Shown: in pieces, positions 8,336 through 16,738 of the stretch
Layout: each line of letters begins with the position of its first letter
Position numbering within the stretch: position 1 is the first letter of the stretch
DNA from: Acidobacteria bacterium 13_1_20CM_3_53_8
GTDB taxonomy: Bacteria; Acidobacteriota; Blastocatellia; Pyrinomonadales; Pyrinomonadaceae
Reading direction: 5' to 3'
Assembly: GCA_001920415.1 (NCBI GenBank)
Contig: MNJR01000035.1
Coordinates: 14,457-65,782, forward strand
DNA: 51,326 nucleotides
Program-made: the position numbers and the translations under genes
Notes under the pieces: model-generated
What the model was told of the DNA's origin: nothing
Database searches by the model: none
The model's input: the letters and a program-made list of their open reading frames with translations, nothing else

Positions 8336-9958
8336 TTGCAATCCTTTCAGCTTGCCAAGCGTCTCAAGCTACCGCTTCTGATTCTTACTTTAATCTTCTA
8401 CTTCTACGGACTGGGCAGACTTCCTCTGCTCGGTTCTGACGAGCCGCGCTACGCCGAAGTCGCGCGCGAGATGCTGGCGCGCAATGAACTGATTACGCCC
8501 ACGCTCGGCGGTCATACATGGTTCGAGAAACCTGCCTTGATGTACTGGATGATGATGGCATTCTTTCGCCTGTTCGGCGTGAACGAATGGAGCGCCAGAG
8601 CACCGTCGGCGCTCGGCGGTGTTATGACCATACTACTTCTCTACTGGATGGTCAGACGTGTTGAGAAGAATGAGGACGAGGGTCTTGCTGTCTGGTCTGC
8701 GGCGGCGCTTGCGACGAGCGCAGGCTGCATAGTCTTTTCGCACGCGGCAAGCTCGGACATGATTTTGACTATGACTGTGACGGCTGCGCTCGCATCTCTC
8801 TTCGCTTCGGAGATTGAACGGGATGCGAAACGGCGTCGCCTCCTCCTGCTAGGGTTTCATGCGGCGGTCGGCTTATCGCTTCTGGCAAAGGGATTGGTCG
8901 GCGTGGTTATTCCATATGGCGTCGCCGGTAGCTATTTTATTTTGCGGCGCGAGCGCCCCAGTAGAGAAACGCTTTTGAGTTTAATCTGGGGCGCGCCGGT
9001 TTCGCTTCTTGTAGCGGGCGTGTGGTACGCGCCCGTAATTGCGCGGCACGGCTGGACGTTCATTGACCAGTTCTTCATACAACACCATTTCTCGCGCTTC
9101 GTCTCGAACAAGTATCACCATCCCCAGCGATTCTATTTCTACTTGCCTATACTGTTAATGCTACTTGTCCCCTGGACTCTGTTTCTAATCATCTCACTCA
9201 TTGGCGCGCGTCGCTGGGATTTTCACGAAGACTCGCCGCACGCACGTCTTCGCGTCTTCTCGCTCGCGTGGCTTGTGTTGCCTGTGCTTTTCTTCTCGCT
9301 CTCTGTCTCAAAGCTTCCAGCATACATCCTTCCAGTTCTGCCAGCCGCCGCCGTGCTCGTAGGTGAACGTCTGAAGAATTTTATGGAAGGCGAAGATAGA
9401 AATTGGATTATGAGGGCGACTGGCGCTCTGCTATTTCTGTTAGCCGTCTTTGGCATTCAATACGTTGCGCGCACGCATGTTGTGTCGTGGAGTTGCGCGC
9501 TGGTGGTCGTTGCGCCTCTTGTGGCAGCAGGCTTGCTCTCACTCATCGCGCCGCGTTTGCGAAAGCTTTGCGTAGTCTCTTGCGGCGCAGTGCTTTTTCT
9601 AGTGCCGGCACTTTTGGTCAACTGCGATATGACAAAAGTAGCGAGCCGCGATTCCGTGCGTGACCTGCTTCAAGCGGCGACAGCGAAAGGCTACGGCGCG
9701 GCGCCTCTGTTTCAATTGCATGAAGCCGAACGCTCGTCGGAATATTACGCCGCAGGAAGACTCGCTTACGGGCAGGACGGCGAGCCGCTCAGGTTGGAAG
9801 ATGTCTCTTATGTGGAGAGCGAGGCTGGCGCGCGCGGCACAATCCTAGTGCTCGTTCCTTCGAAATTCTCTTACCAGCTTTATCAATCGCCGAAGATCAT
9901 CACGCAGGAAATAGGCGACAACGGCGCATTTGCTCTCTACGCAGTTCGCGCGCGATAG
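8336..9958 (+). CDS. GT39 (ArnT/PMT-like) membrane glycosyltransferase
   Basis: 540 residues. This is a GT-C glycosyltransferase that uses a polyprenyl-phosphate sugar donor and acts on the outer face of the inner membrane. The first loop has the catalytic acidic motif DEPRYAEVAREML and the following WFEKPALMYWM motif, both typical of the ArnT branch. About eleven to twelve hydrophobic helices follow, then a C-terminal soluble tail with ESEAGARGTILVLV. The start is TTG, preceded by AGGTGA; the first ATG downstream would remove the catalytic motif. The acceptor is unknown: lipid A or a protein are the usual options. Confidence 0.85.
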   Translation: MQSFQLAKRLKLPLLILTLIFYFYGLGRLPLLGSDEPRYAEVAREMLARNELITPTLGGHTWFEKPALMYWMMMAFFRLFGVNEWSARAPSALGGVMTILLLYWMVRRVEKNEDEGLAVWSAAALATSAGCIVFSHAASSDMILTMTVTAALASLFASEIERDAKRRRLLLLGFHAAVGLSLLAKGLVGVVIPYGVAGSYFILRRERPSRETLLSLIWGAPVSLLVAGVWYAPVIARHGWTFIDQFFIQHHFSRFVSNKYHHPQRFYFYLPILLMLLVPWTLFLIISLIGARRWDFHEDSPHARLRVFSLAWLVLPVLFFSLSVSKLPAYILPVLPAAAVLVGERLKNFMEGEDRNWIMRATGALLFLLAVFGIQYVARTHVVSWSCALVVVAPLVAAGLLSLIAPRLRKLCVVSCGAVLFLVPALLVNCDMTKVASRDSVRDLLQAATAKGYGAAPLFQLHEAERSSEYYAAGRLAYGQDGEPLRLEDVSYVESEAGARGTILVLVPSKFSYQLYQSPKIITQEIGDNGAFALYAVRAR

Positions 9959-9969
9959 CAATTCAAACC

Positions 9970-10281
9970 ATCTTTGCGAGCTTAAGCATTTTCCTTTGCG
10001 CCTTTGCGTGAACCCTCAACCAATACCGAATTGCACAATAAAATAAGGAAGGAAGAGCGGGGGCAAGCCCGCCTTCCAGACCAGTGAGATTAATAATCTT
10101 GAGCTTTGGAATTTAAAGCGCTCAACTTCCATAACCTCATAGGTTGGGAAGGCGGGCTTGCCCCCGCTCTTCCTTCCTTATTTTATTGTGCAATCTGGTA
10201 TAACATGAATCTTGAGCTTTAATAGAATTGCAGGTTCACGCAAAGGCGCAAAGAAAAGAGCAAAGACCGCAAAGGAGTTGA
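9970..10281. repeat. Family A palindrome, copy 2, carrying a nested second palindrome
   Basis: Outer arms with CTTTGCGCCTTTGCGTGAAC at ~9994-10013 and GTTCACGCAAAGGCGCAAAG at ~10233-10252. Between them is a separate inverted repeat (10023-10201). The convergent gap between GT39 and the alpha/beta hydrolase is otherwise empty of genes. Confidence 0.8.
10023..10201. repeat. 55 bp inverted repeat nested in family A copy 2
   Basis: The arms at 10023-10077 and 10147-10201 match over 55 bases with only a two-base difference (CCGAATT against CCAGATT). They carry GCGGGGGCAAGCCCGCC and its complement around a 69-base loop. The near-perfect arms suggest a recent or actively maintained insertion into the older outer palindrome. 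Confidence 0.85.
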
Positions 10282-10285
10282 ACTG

Positions 10286-11404
10286 CTATGGGTTTTGAGG
10301 TGGACTCTGTGGATTGGAATTGAGCGCGCGGTCGAAGAAGTCAATCACGGGACGATCATAAGCTTCGCCCTGCTCGCCGGTGGCCGTGGGCAGGTTGAGT
10401 CCGGTCAAAGGAAGGTCTGTCTTTACCTCAACGCTCGCCTGAGTGGGAAAGCATTGAGCCAACGCTGCGGTTGAAGCACGCAAACGACCCGCGCCCTCTC
10501 CAGAGAGCAGAAGCACGCGACGATTGCCAAGTTGCGCGGCGACCTGACAAGACTGCGTGTTCCCGGTCTTTAGTCCCAGAAAATAGATTCGTGTTCCGAT
10601 GCGCGCCAGCCACAGCGCAAAGTTGTTGTCCATCCCGGCGCACTTCTTCACAGCAACACGCAGCATGTCATCACCGGAAGCTGGAACTGAATCAAGAGCG
10701 AGCGCGCGCACGCTGCTCTCTTGCGCCGCGCCCACCAGCGCAGCATAAGCGCCAAGCTCAGCGCCGTACAGTCCAATCTCACCTCCAACTAGAGGCCGCC
10801 CGGCTTGCGTCTTGAGCGAGCGCAGATAAGCCACAGCCGCAGCAACGTCATCAGCTTCGCGCGCGCCCAGCGATGATTTAGCCACAGGCGGATTCATCCC
10901 ATGACCGCGAAGGTCAGGCCAGAGCACAGTGAAGTTGGTCGTCTCGTTCAGCTTGACGCCCATGTTGAGCAGCCACGAACGATCCGCGCCGTAGTGGTGA
11001 AGCAATATAACTGCGGGCGCGCCCTCCGAGCCTCTGAGCAACCAGCCGCGCGCTTTAGTTCCATCCAGATTGTCCCAAGTTTCGTCCGTAGCCTTCAGGC
11101 CGCGATTGCTCAGTTGAGAGAAATTTTCGGGCGTGAGTAGGTAAGAGCCGCGATGCGGGTGCGCGACACAATAGGCTAGCCAACCCACTGCTACTATGAG
11201 CGCAAGCACTAAAAGCAGCGCCACAGGCAGCAGCGCCTTCAATATCCTTCTTCCCGGTCGCCTTCTAGGAGACAAAATTGGAGAGTGATAAGTGATGAGT
11301 GATGAGTGATAAGAAGGTAAATGGTGAATGGTAAATGGTAAATGGAAGAACTGCTTCTTTCTATTCACCATTAACCATTTACCATTCACCGCTTCTCTTA
11401 TCAC
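10286..11404 (-). CDS. Membrane-anchored alpha/beta hydrolase
   Basis: Residues ~52-80 form a transmembrane anchor (ALLPVALLLVLALIVAVGWLA is the core). The hydrolase domain follows: LLHHYGADRS (oxyanion loop, HxG-like), DLRGHG, and the nucleophile region IGLYGAELGAYAAL, where the usual G-x-S-x-G reads GAELG, so the nucleophile Ser is replaced by Glu. The enzyme may therefore be inactive or use another residue. The first ~40 residues of the longest frame (GTG at 11404) are only translated palindrome (HLPFTIHHLPSYHSS). The true start is more likely TTG at 11275 or TTG at 11242 (AGAAGG upstream). Confidence 0.7.
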   Translation of the reverse strand: MIREAVNGKWLMVNRKKQFFHLPFTIHHLPSYHSSLITYHSPILSPRRRPGRRILKALLPVALLLVLALIVAVGWLAYCVAHPHRGSYLLTPENFSQLSNRGLKATDETWDNLDGTKARGWLLRGSEGAPAVILLHHYGADRSWLLNMGVKLNETTNFTVLWPDLRGHGMNPPVAKSSLGAREADDVAAAVAYLRSLKTQAGRPLVGGEIGLYGAELGAYAALVGAAQESSVRALALDSVPASGDDMLRVAVKKCAGMDNNFALWLARIGTRIYFLGLKTGNTQSCQVAAQLGNRRVLLLSGEGAGRLRASTAALAQCFPTQASVEVKTDLPLTGLNLPTATGEQGEAYDRPVIDFFDRALNSNPQSPPQNP

Positions 11405-11427
11405 TTATCACTTATCACTTATCACTT
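11280..11427. repeat. Family C palindrome 4 (AGTGATA and GGTAAAT words)
   Basis: The left arm has AGTGATA/AGTGATG x4 then GGTAAAT/GGTGAAT x4; the right arm has the complements AACCATT/TACCATT and ATCACTT x4, in matching order. Two different 7-nt words occur in one palindrome. The right edge contains the TGA stop of the minus-strand mobA-like gene, so that gene ends inside the arm. Confidence 0.85.
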
Positions 11428-12009
11428 TAATTCCTCCTTCGCTTGTTCGTAATCTTCCGGTGTGTTGATGTTCATGAAAAAAAGTTTCGCGCCCGGTAAA
11501 TCAGCAAGCTCGTTGAAAGCGGCGCGGCGCGTTCTGACCGCGTTGAGCAATGCTAGCGGGCGGCGCTCGCCTGCCTTTATTAATTCTTCAGAGCGAGCCA
11601 GACAAGCGTCTGTACGGTAAAGCGCGCAGAGCGGCTGCTGCCGACCATCTTCCTGTATGGGCACGACCGCATCGAAATCCTCGCGCAAAGAAGCTAGACG
11701 GCTGAAAAGCTCTGCTGTGACAAACGGAAGATCGCATGCAACGACTGCGCACCAATCGGCCTGACAATTCGCCAGCGCTGCGTGCAAGCCTCCGAGCGCG
11801 CCCCATTCTGCGAAAACGTCAGGCACGCTCGCAATCTGAAGCGAGTATGACGCGCTCGCTCCGACAAGGCTCGTTCCTGTTGTAATTCGAGAGAGCGCCC
11901 CGGAAATTCTCTCTACAAAACTCTGTTGGCCTAGAACCAGCCGAGCTTTATCCCTTCCCATGCGGCTAGACCTGCCGCCCACCAAGATGAAACCTTCAAT
12001 GTTATGCAT
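11422..12009 (-). CDS. mobA: Molybdenum cofactor guanylyltransferase
   Basis: About 195 residues. It transfers GMP from GTP to molybdopterin cofactor to give the guanine dinucleotide form used by some molybdoenzymes. The N terminus has the nucleotidyltransferase signature FILVGGRSSRMGRDKARL, and VVACDLPFVT is the metal-binding aspartate segment. The C terminus has FMNINTPEDYEQAKEE, which is typical of MobA. The frame can be read from an ATG at 12039, but the family normally starts a few residues before the glycine-rich motif, so 12009 is preferred. No other cofactor genes are nearby. Confidence 0.85.
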   Translation of the reverse strand: MHNIEGFILVGGRSSRMGRDKARLVLGQQSFVERISGALSRITTGTSLVGASASYSLQIASVPDVFAEWGALGGLHAALANCQADWCAVVACDLPFVTAELFSRLASLREDFDAVVPIQEDGRQQPLCALYRTDACLARSEELIKAGERRPLALLNAVRTRRAAFNELADLPGAKLFFMNINTPEDYEQAKEELK

Positions 12010-12345
12010 CTTCCGCCGAACAAAATCCGTCAGCCGCATCTCGCGCGCCGGGCAAAGATTGATGGAAAAATTCTTTTCGCTCCCAATAGTTTAAGCCTTT
12101 TACGGCCAGACCGAAACAGTAGGGGGCAGATTGCTGAAAATAAAAGATGCTTTTGGCGGCTGTTGGCCTTACGAACGAAGGCCACTGGCATCGCAAATTA
12201 ACATGCGAAGGCAGGGCGCGGCAAGAGAAACGTTTTGCGACCCGATAGCATCAAAGCAGAGGTCTAGAGGTTTGCTGTCTAAGGTTCAGAGGGGTTTACG
12301 GAACTAACTGTTTTCGACTTTCCTGCTATTAAAAGTTCATAATGC

Positions 12346-12375
12346 TTGACCGGGCGGAAAGACAATAGTTATATT
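12346..12375 (+). promoter_or_regulatory. Possible sigma-70 promoter upstream of the S55 gene
   Basis: TTGACC at 12346-12351 and TATATT at 12370-12375, 18 bases apart, about 90 bases upstream of the start codon. The surrounding gap 12010-12463 has no gene I can support. Confidence 0.4.
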
Positions 12376-12463
12376 CGTTGACGGCCTAGGTGTACGGTTC
12401 CCCCTTTTCCTAGCGCGCGCACGCGGCCTTTCGGGCGAAGCGCTTCCACCGAAATCGAACGAA

Positions 12464-14383
12464 ATGTTTCCACAGGCTCAAATGATAAAAAATTTTAGAT
12501 TAATGAAGAGAACGGTCACTCTCGTCATCGCTCTCAGTTTTACGCTTTCCGTCATCTGCACGGCAGCAGTAGCCCAGCAGAGAACGACCACTCCGCCACA
12601 GTCTTCCAATCAAGCGGACTCGCGTTTCTTTCCGCTTGAAGACATCAAGCCCGGAATGAAGGGCGTGTCTCGAACGGTCTTTTCCGGCTCAGAAACTGAA
12701 GAGTTCGGCGTAGAAATCCTGGGCGTGCTGCCGGGCTTTCCAGGCCCGCGCCAGTCCGCAATCATCGCGCGGCTAGTGGGCGCGAATGTCGAGCGCACAG
12801 GAGTTTTTGCGGGCATGAGCGGCTCACCCGTCTACATTGACGGGCGCCTTGTGGGCGCAATCGCCTTCAGCTTCCCGTTTTCTAGAGAGCCGATTGCGGG
12901 CATCACTCCCATCAAGCAGATGCTGGATGTTTTCGAGCAGGGAGATGAGCGCAACACGCGGTCGCCGCAGGAGCCGCACTCTGTCTCTTTCGCGCAATTG
13001 GCCGCGACCGACTGGCATCCCATTCTGCCTAAGCCCGCAGTGACAGGAATGCCGCTCATCGCGCCCGTTTCTCAAGGCTCGCCGCTCATAGGTCTTTTGG
13101 GCCAACAGTTCCAGCCCATAGCCACGCCCGTAGTCTTCGGCGGAATCAGCCAGGACGCGCTAGCATCATTCGCTCCGCAACTCGTTGCGCATGGTCTTCT
13201 GCCTGTTTCAGGCGTTGGCGGCGCTGCCGCAATCACGCCGCTCGCTCAGGCTAACGAACACACGCTTGCGCCCGGCACATCGGTCAGCGTTCAACTGGTT
13301 CGCGGCGACTATTCCATAGCCGCTTTCGGCACAGTCACCTATCGCGACGCGCAGAGAATTTACGCATTCGGCCACCCGTTTCTGAGCCTTGGGCAATCGG
13401 ACATGCCAATGTCCGAAGCTTCTGTCGTGACGGTCATCTCGAACATGAACAATTCGTTCAAGCTCTCGAATCCGGGCCAGATGGTCGGCTCAATCTCGCA
13501 GGATCGCTCGACAGGAATTTTTGGGCAACTGGGACGAGCGCCGAAGATGATTCCCGTTAAGATCAGTCTACATACGAGCCGCAACCACACGGACACTTAC
13601 AACTTCGAGGTTGCGAACGACGATAGTCTGACTCCGCTCCTTATGAACCTGACGGTCTACAATACAATCATGGCGAGCGAGCGCGGCATGGGCGATTCAA
13701 CCATCGCAGTGAGCGGCCAGATTGATATCGCAGGGCAGCAGCCCGTTCATCTGGAAAGAAGATTTTCATCGGGCAACGCTCCAGTGCTGGCGGCAGGCTC
13801 TGTCGCCGTGCCGCTCGCGACGCTAATGACGAGCGGCTTCGATAATGTTCGCATAGGCGGAATCAATCTGGACATCACATCATCTGACACGAAATATACG
13901 GGCACGCTCGAACGCATTTCGCTAGACCGAACTGAAACGGGGCGAGGCGAAACTGTAGAGATTCAAGCTTACGTTCGCACGGATTCCGGCAGGCAGTTTG
14001 TGCAGAGAATCCCCGTAAAGATTCCGCAGGACGTTCCACTGGGTCAACTGCTGGTCTTCGTGGGCGACGGCAGCGCGCTTCAGGAAGGTTCTGCTGCAAA
14101 GGCTTTCGTCCCGCAGGATTTGGGCCAACTCGTTGACGCCATCAACAAGGTGAAGAAGAGTGACCGTCTCTATGTGAAACTCTTCCGTATCACGAACGGC
14201 GCTGTCATAGGCACGAGCGAGTTGCCGAACCTGCCGCCTTCTGTCGTTGCAACGCTCAACTCTGATCGCACCAGCGGTGGCTACACGCCTACGGTTCTCT
14301 CGCCGATTTACGAACAGGAGTTACCGCCCGCAGAGTTCGTCATCTCCGGCCAGCAACTCATAGGCATTGACGTAGTGCGCTGA
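12464..14383 (+). CDS. SpoIVB peptidase S55 domain protein
   Basis: 639 residues with a signal peptide (the likely core starts at MKRTVTLVIALS; cleavage near AVAQQ). The S55 domain starts at FFPLEDIKPGMKGVSRTVF (about 50-70), and the nucleophile segment is GMSGSPVYIDGRLVGA (Ser in GMSGSP). A second conserved block (YAFGHPFLSLGQSDMPM, ~300) fits bacterial S55 proteins outside Firmicutes. The remaining C-terminal ~250 residues are beta-rich. In Bacillus, SpoIVB triggers sigma-K release; in this non-sporulating lineage the substrate is unknown, and an envelope role is inferred. ATGs at codons 1, 7 and 14 could all start the protein. Confidence 0.78.
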   Translation: MFPQAQMIKNFRLMKRTVTLVIALSFTLSVICTAAVAQQRTTTPPQSSNQADSRFFPLEDIKPGMKGVSRTVFSGSETEEFGVEILGVLPGFPGPRQSAIIARLVGANVERTGVFAGMSGSPVYIDGRLVGAIAFSFPFSREPIAGITPIKQMLDVFEQGDERNTRSPQEPHSVSFAQLAATDWHPILPKPAVTGMPLIAPVSQGSPLIGLLGQQFQPIATPVVFGGISQDALASFAPQLVAHGLLPVSGVGGAAAITPLAQANEHTLAPGTSVSVQLVRGDYSIAAFGTVTYRDAQRIYAFGHPFLSLGQSDMPMSEASVVTVISNMNNSFKLSNPGQMVGSISQDRSTGIFGQLGRAPKMIPVKISLHTSRNHTDTYNFEVANDDSLTPLLMNLTVYNTIMASERGMGDSTIAVSGQIDIAGQQPVHLERRFSSGNAPVLAAGSVAVPLATLMTSGFDNVRIGGINLDITSSDTKYTGTLERISLDRTETGRGETVEIQAYVRTDSGRQFVQRIPVKIPQDVPLGQLLVFVGDGSALQEGSAAKAFVPQDLGQLVDAINKVKKSDRLYVKLFRITNGAVIGTSELPNLPPSVVATLNSDRTSGGYTPTVLSPIYEQELPPAEFVISGQQLIGIDVVR

Positions 14384-14470
14384 AACTTTCAGACAACTTG
14401 ATGACATGAAGCGGGGTGAGATTCATTTCTCACCTCGCTTTTACTTTGATTCGTGGAAACTCTTCAACTC

Positions 14471-14603
14471 CTTAGCGAGCTTAAGCATTTCCCTTTGCGC
14501 CTTTGCGTGAACATGCAATTCTATTAAAGCTCAAGCTAGCCAGAGTTGCTGGTTCACGCAAAGGCGCAAAGATAAGAGATAAGCTCGCAAAGCGGGTTTT
14601 GAA
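14471..14603. repeat. Family A palindrome, copy 3
   Basis: CTTTGCGCCTTTGCGTGAAC (near 14493-14512) pairs with GTTCACGCAAAGGCGCAAAG (near 14551-14570). The outer pairing is AGCGAGCTTAAG with TAAGCTCGC. It lies between convergent genes and ends about 6 bases before the rsmG stop, so it could serve as a bidirectional terminator. Confidence 0.8.
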
Positions 14604-14608
14604 TCTAC

Positions 14609-15244
14609 TTACTTGTGTTGGACTATGAAGAGAAAGCGGCGTTCGGATTTGGGAAGACGGGCGGCGCGGTATGGAAGCGAGAGGCTTTCGATTGTTTCTC
14701 GAACAGCTTCGCCTCCGAAGAGAAGAAGCGTGCTAGCGGGCGTAGACCACTTGACCATCTCTGAAATCTTTTCCGAAAAGCGTTCGAGAGCGCGGCACGT
14801 GATGAAATCAACTTCGGGCGCTGCCACTTTTTCAAATCTCTCATTGACGACGCGCGCTCTGTCTTGCAGCCCCAATCGTCGCAAAGCTTCACGCAGGAAC
14901 ACAGCTTTCTTCATTGACGATTCGATGAGCGTGGCTTGTAAACCGGGGCGTGCAATCAGGCACGGAATGATTGGAAGTCCTGCGCCTGAGCCTATGTCTG
15001 CGACGCGCGCGATCTTCTTAGGAAGAAACCTGAGCGCAACGAGCGATTCGAGCACGTGACGCACGGCGAACTCTTCGGCAGAGCAGGGCGCTACAAGATG
15101 CAGCCGGGCGTTCCACGAAAAAACCGTCTCGTAGTATTCTCTTAAGCCTGAGATGATTTCGTTCGTCAGTTTAATACAGAAACGCGCCGCGTTGGTTTCG
15201 AGCGCGCGTGCGAAATCGTCCGGCGTGTCAGAGCTTTTTATCAT
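14609..15244 (-). CDS. rsmG: 16S rRNA (guanine-527-N7)-methyltransferase
   Basis: 211 residues, the usual length for RsmG/GidB. It methylates G527 of 16S rRNA using S-adenosylmethionine. The cofactor motif is VADIGSGAGLPIIPCLIARP, followed by TLIESSMKKAVFLREA and the family segment ERFEKVAAPEVDFITCRAL. The N-terminal helical region (YYETVFSWNARLHLVAP) is also typical. The gene is divergent from the PLP decarboxylase, with only 32 bases between start codons, so their promoters must overlap. The usual gidA/parA/parB neighbours are absent here. Confidence 0.9.
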   Translation of the reverse strand: MIKSSDTPDDFARALETNAARFCIKLTNEIISGLREYYETVFSWNARLHLVAPCSAEEFAVRHVLESLVALRFLPKKIARVADIGSGAGLPIIPCLIARPGLQATLIESSMKKAVFLREALRRLGLQDRARVVNERFEKVAAPEVDFITCRALERFSEKISEMVKWSTPASTLLLFGGEAVRETIESLSLPYRAARLPKSERRFLFIVQHK

Positions 15245-15276
15245 TCGTCTGATTATACAGTCCTCGAAAAATTTTT

Positions 15277-16737
15277 ATGATGAAAGAATCGCTCATAGCC
15301 GAACACGAACGATTGGGCAAATGGGTCGTCGAATGGATTATTGATTACGTACGCTCGCTGGATGAAGTGCGCCTGTGCTCTGAGGCGACCGCAAGCCAGC
15401 TTGAAAAACTTTTCGACGAACCTTTGCCGCGCGACCGCATGAGCGCCGAAGAGGTTTTCGAAAAATTCAGATTGGACGTTGCGCCGCACGCTATGAACAT
15501 CCCAAGCCCGCGCTACTTCGGGCTGTTCAATCCTACGCCGTTAGCCATAGGCGTCTGGGCTGATGCTCTTGCTTCTACTATCAACCAGAACGGCGCTGTG
15601 TGGCGCAACTCGCCATCGGCGAGCGTTATAGAAACGCGCGTGCTCGGCTGGCTCTGCGAAATCATTGGGTACGGGGAGAAGAGTTTTGGCACGCTCACCA
15701 GCGGAGGCTCTGAAGCGAATCTCATCGCATTGAAATGCGCGCGAGATAGAGCGGCAGAAGGAGCAAGAGACAATGGCGTGCGCTCTTCGACAGCGCGTGG
15801 CAATCTCATTGTTTACGCATCGGAGCAGTGCCATTACTCTTTCGACAAGAGCGTTGACATACTTGGCCTTGGGCGCGCGAATCTCAGGAAAATTGAGACT
15901 GATGACCGCTTTCACATACGAACGGACGCGCTGCGCCGCGAGATTGAGAATGACTTACGAAGCGGCGACACGCCCGTTTGCATTGCTGGCGCTGCGGGCG
16001 CGACTTCTACTGGTGTGATTGATTCGCTCTATGAACTGGCGGACATTTCTGACGAGTACAACATCTGGTTTCACGTTGACGCGGCGTATGGAGGCGCGCT
16101 CGCTCTTTCAGAGAAGCACCGCGAAAAACTTCGCGGGATTGAGCGCGCGGATTCCGTGACGATTGATCCCCATAAGTGGATGTTCGTGCCGTTCGCGTGC
16201 GGCGCTGTGCTTGTGCGCGACGGTGGGCGCGTGCTGCGCGACGGCTTCGACATCACGCCGGAGTATATGAGCGAAGATAGAGGTGGGCATGATGTTGAGT
16301 TCGATCTTTTACGCTACGGACAGTTGGGAACGCGCCGCTTCAACGCGCTGAAAATCTGGATGGCGCTGAAATTTCTGGGCACACGCGGCTACGCTGAAAT
16401 TATTGATAGGCAGATAGAGTTAACAGAATATCTTGCGAACCTTTTGGACGAGATGAAAGATTTCGAGCGCGTGAGTCCGGTCGAAACAGCCGTCTGTTGT
16501 TTTCGCTTTCTCCCCGAAAAAGTTGGAGAAAAAGATTATGAAGCTCAGGACAGATTGCAGCTTGCTCTTCAGCAGCGCGTGGAACGAAGCGGCGAAGCAT
16601 GGATTTCGACAACTGTGCTGAAAGACAGACGTGCCTTGCGCGTGAACATCAATAGTTTCCTGACGGAGCGCAGGCACGTTGATGATCTGGTAGAATTACT
16701 CAGGCGCGAAAGCCGCAAGCTTATAGAAGTGAGGTGA
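15277..16737 (+). CDS. Pyridoxal-phosphate-dependent amino acid decarboxylase (group II)
   Basis: 486 residues. The PLP lysine is in TIDPHKWMFVPFACGAV, the aspartate that holds the pyridine ring is in FHVDAAYGGALAL, and LTSGGSEANLIALKCARDR is the cofactor phosphate region. The aromatic/glutamate decarboxylase family is clear; the substrate is not. The substrate-side N-terminal segment (PSPRYFGLFNPTPLAIGVWADALAS) is closer to the tyrosine/tryptophan decarboxylase-like bacterial group than to GadB. The gene starts with tandem ATGs and lies 1 base upstream of the next gene, so the two are probably co-transcribed and translationally coupled. Confidence 0.85.
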   Translation: MMKESLIAEHERLGKWVVEWIIDYVRSLDEVRLCSEATASQLEKLFDEPLPRDRMSAEEVFEKFRLDVAPHAMNIPSPRYFGLFNPTPLAIGVWADALASTINQNGAVWRNSPSASVIETRVLGWLCEIIGYGEKSFGTLTSGGSEANLIALKCARDRAAEGARDNGVRSSTARGNLIVYASEQCHYSFDKSVDILGLGRANLRKIETDDRFHIRTDALRREIENDLRSGDTPVCIAGAAGATSTGVIDSLYELADISDEYNIWFHVDAAYGGALALSEKHREKLRGIERADSVTIDPHKWMFVPFACGAVLVRDGGRVLRDGFDITPEYMSEDRGGHDVEFDLLRYGQLGTRRFNALKIWMALKFLGTRGYAEIIDRQIELTEYLANLLDEMKDFERVSPVETAVCCFRFLPEKVGEKDYEAQDRLQLALQQRVERSGEAWISTTVLKDRRALRVNINSFLTERRHVDDLVELLRRESRKLIEVR

Positions 16738-16738
16738 C

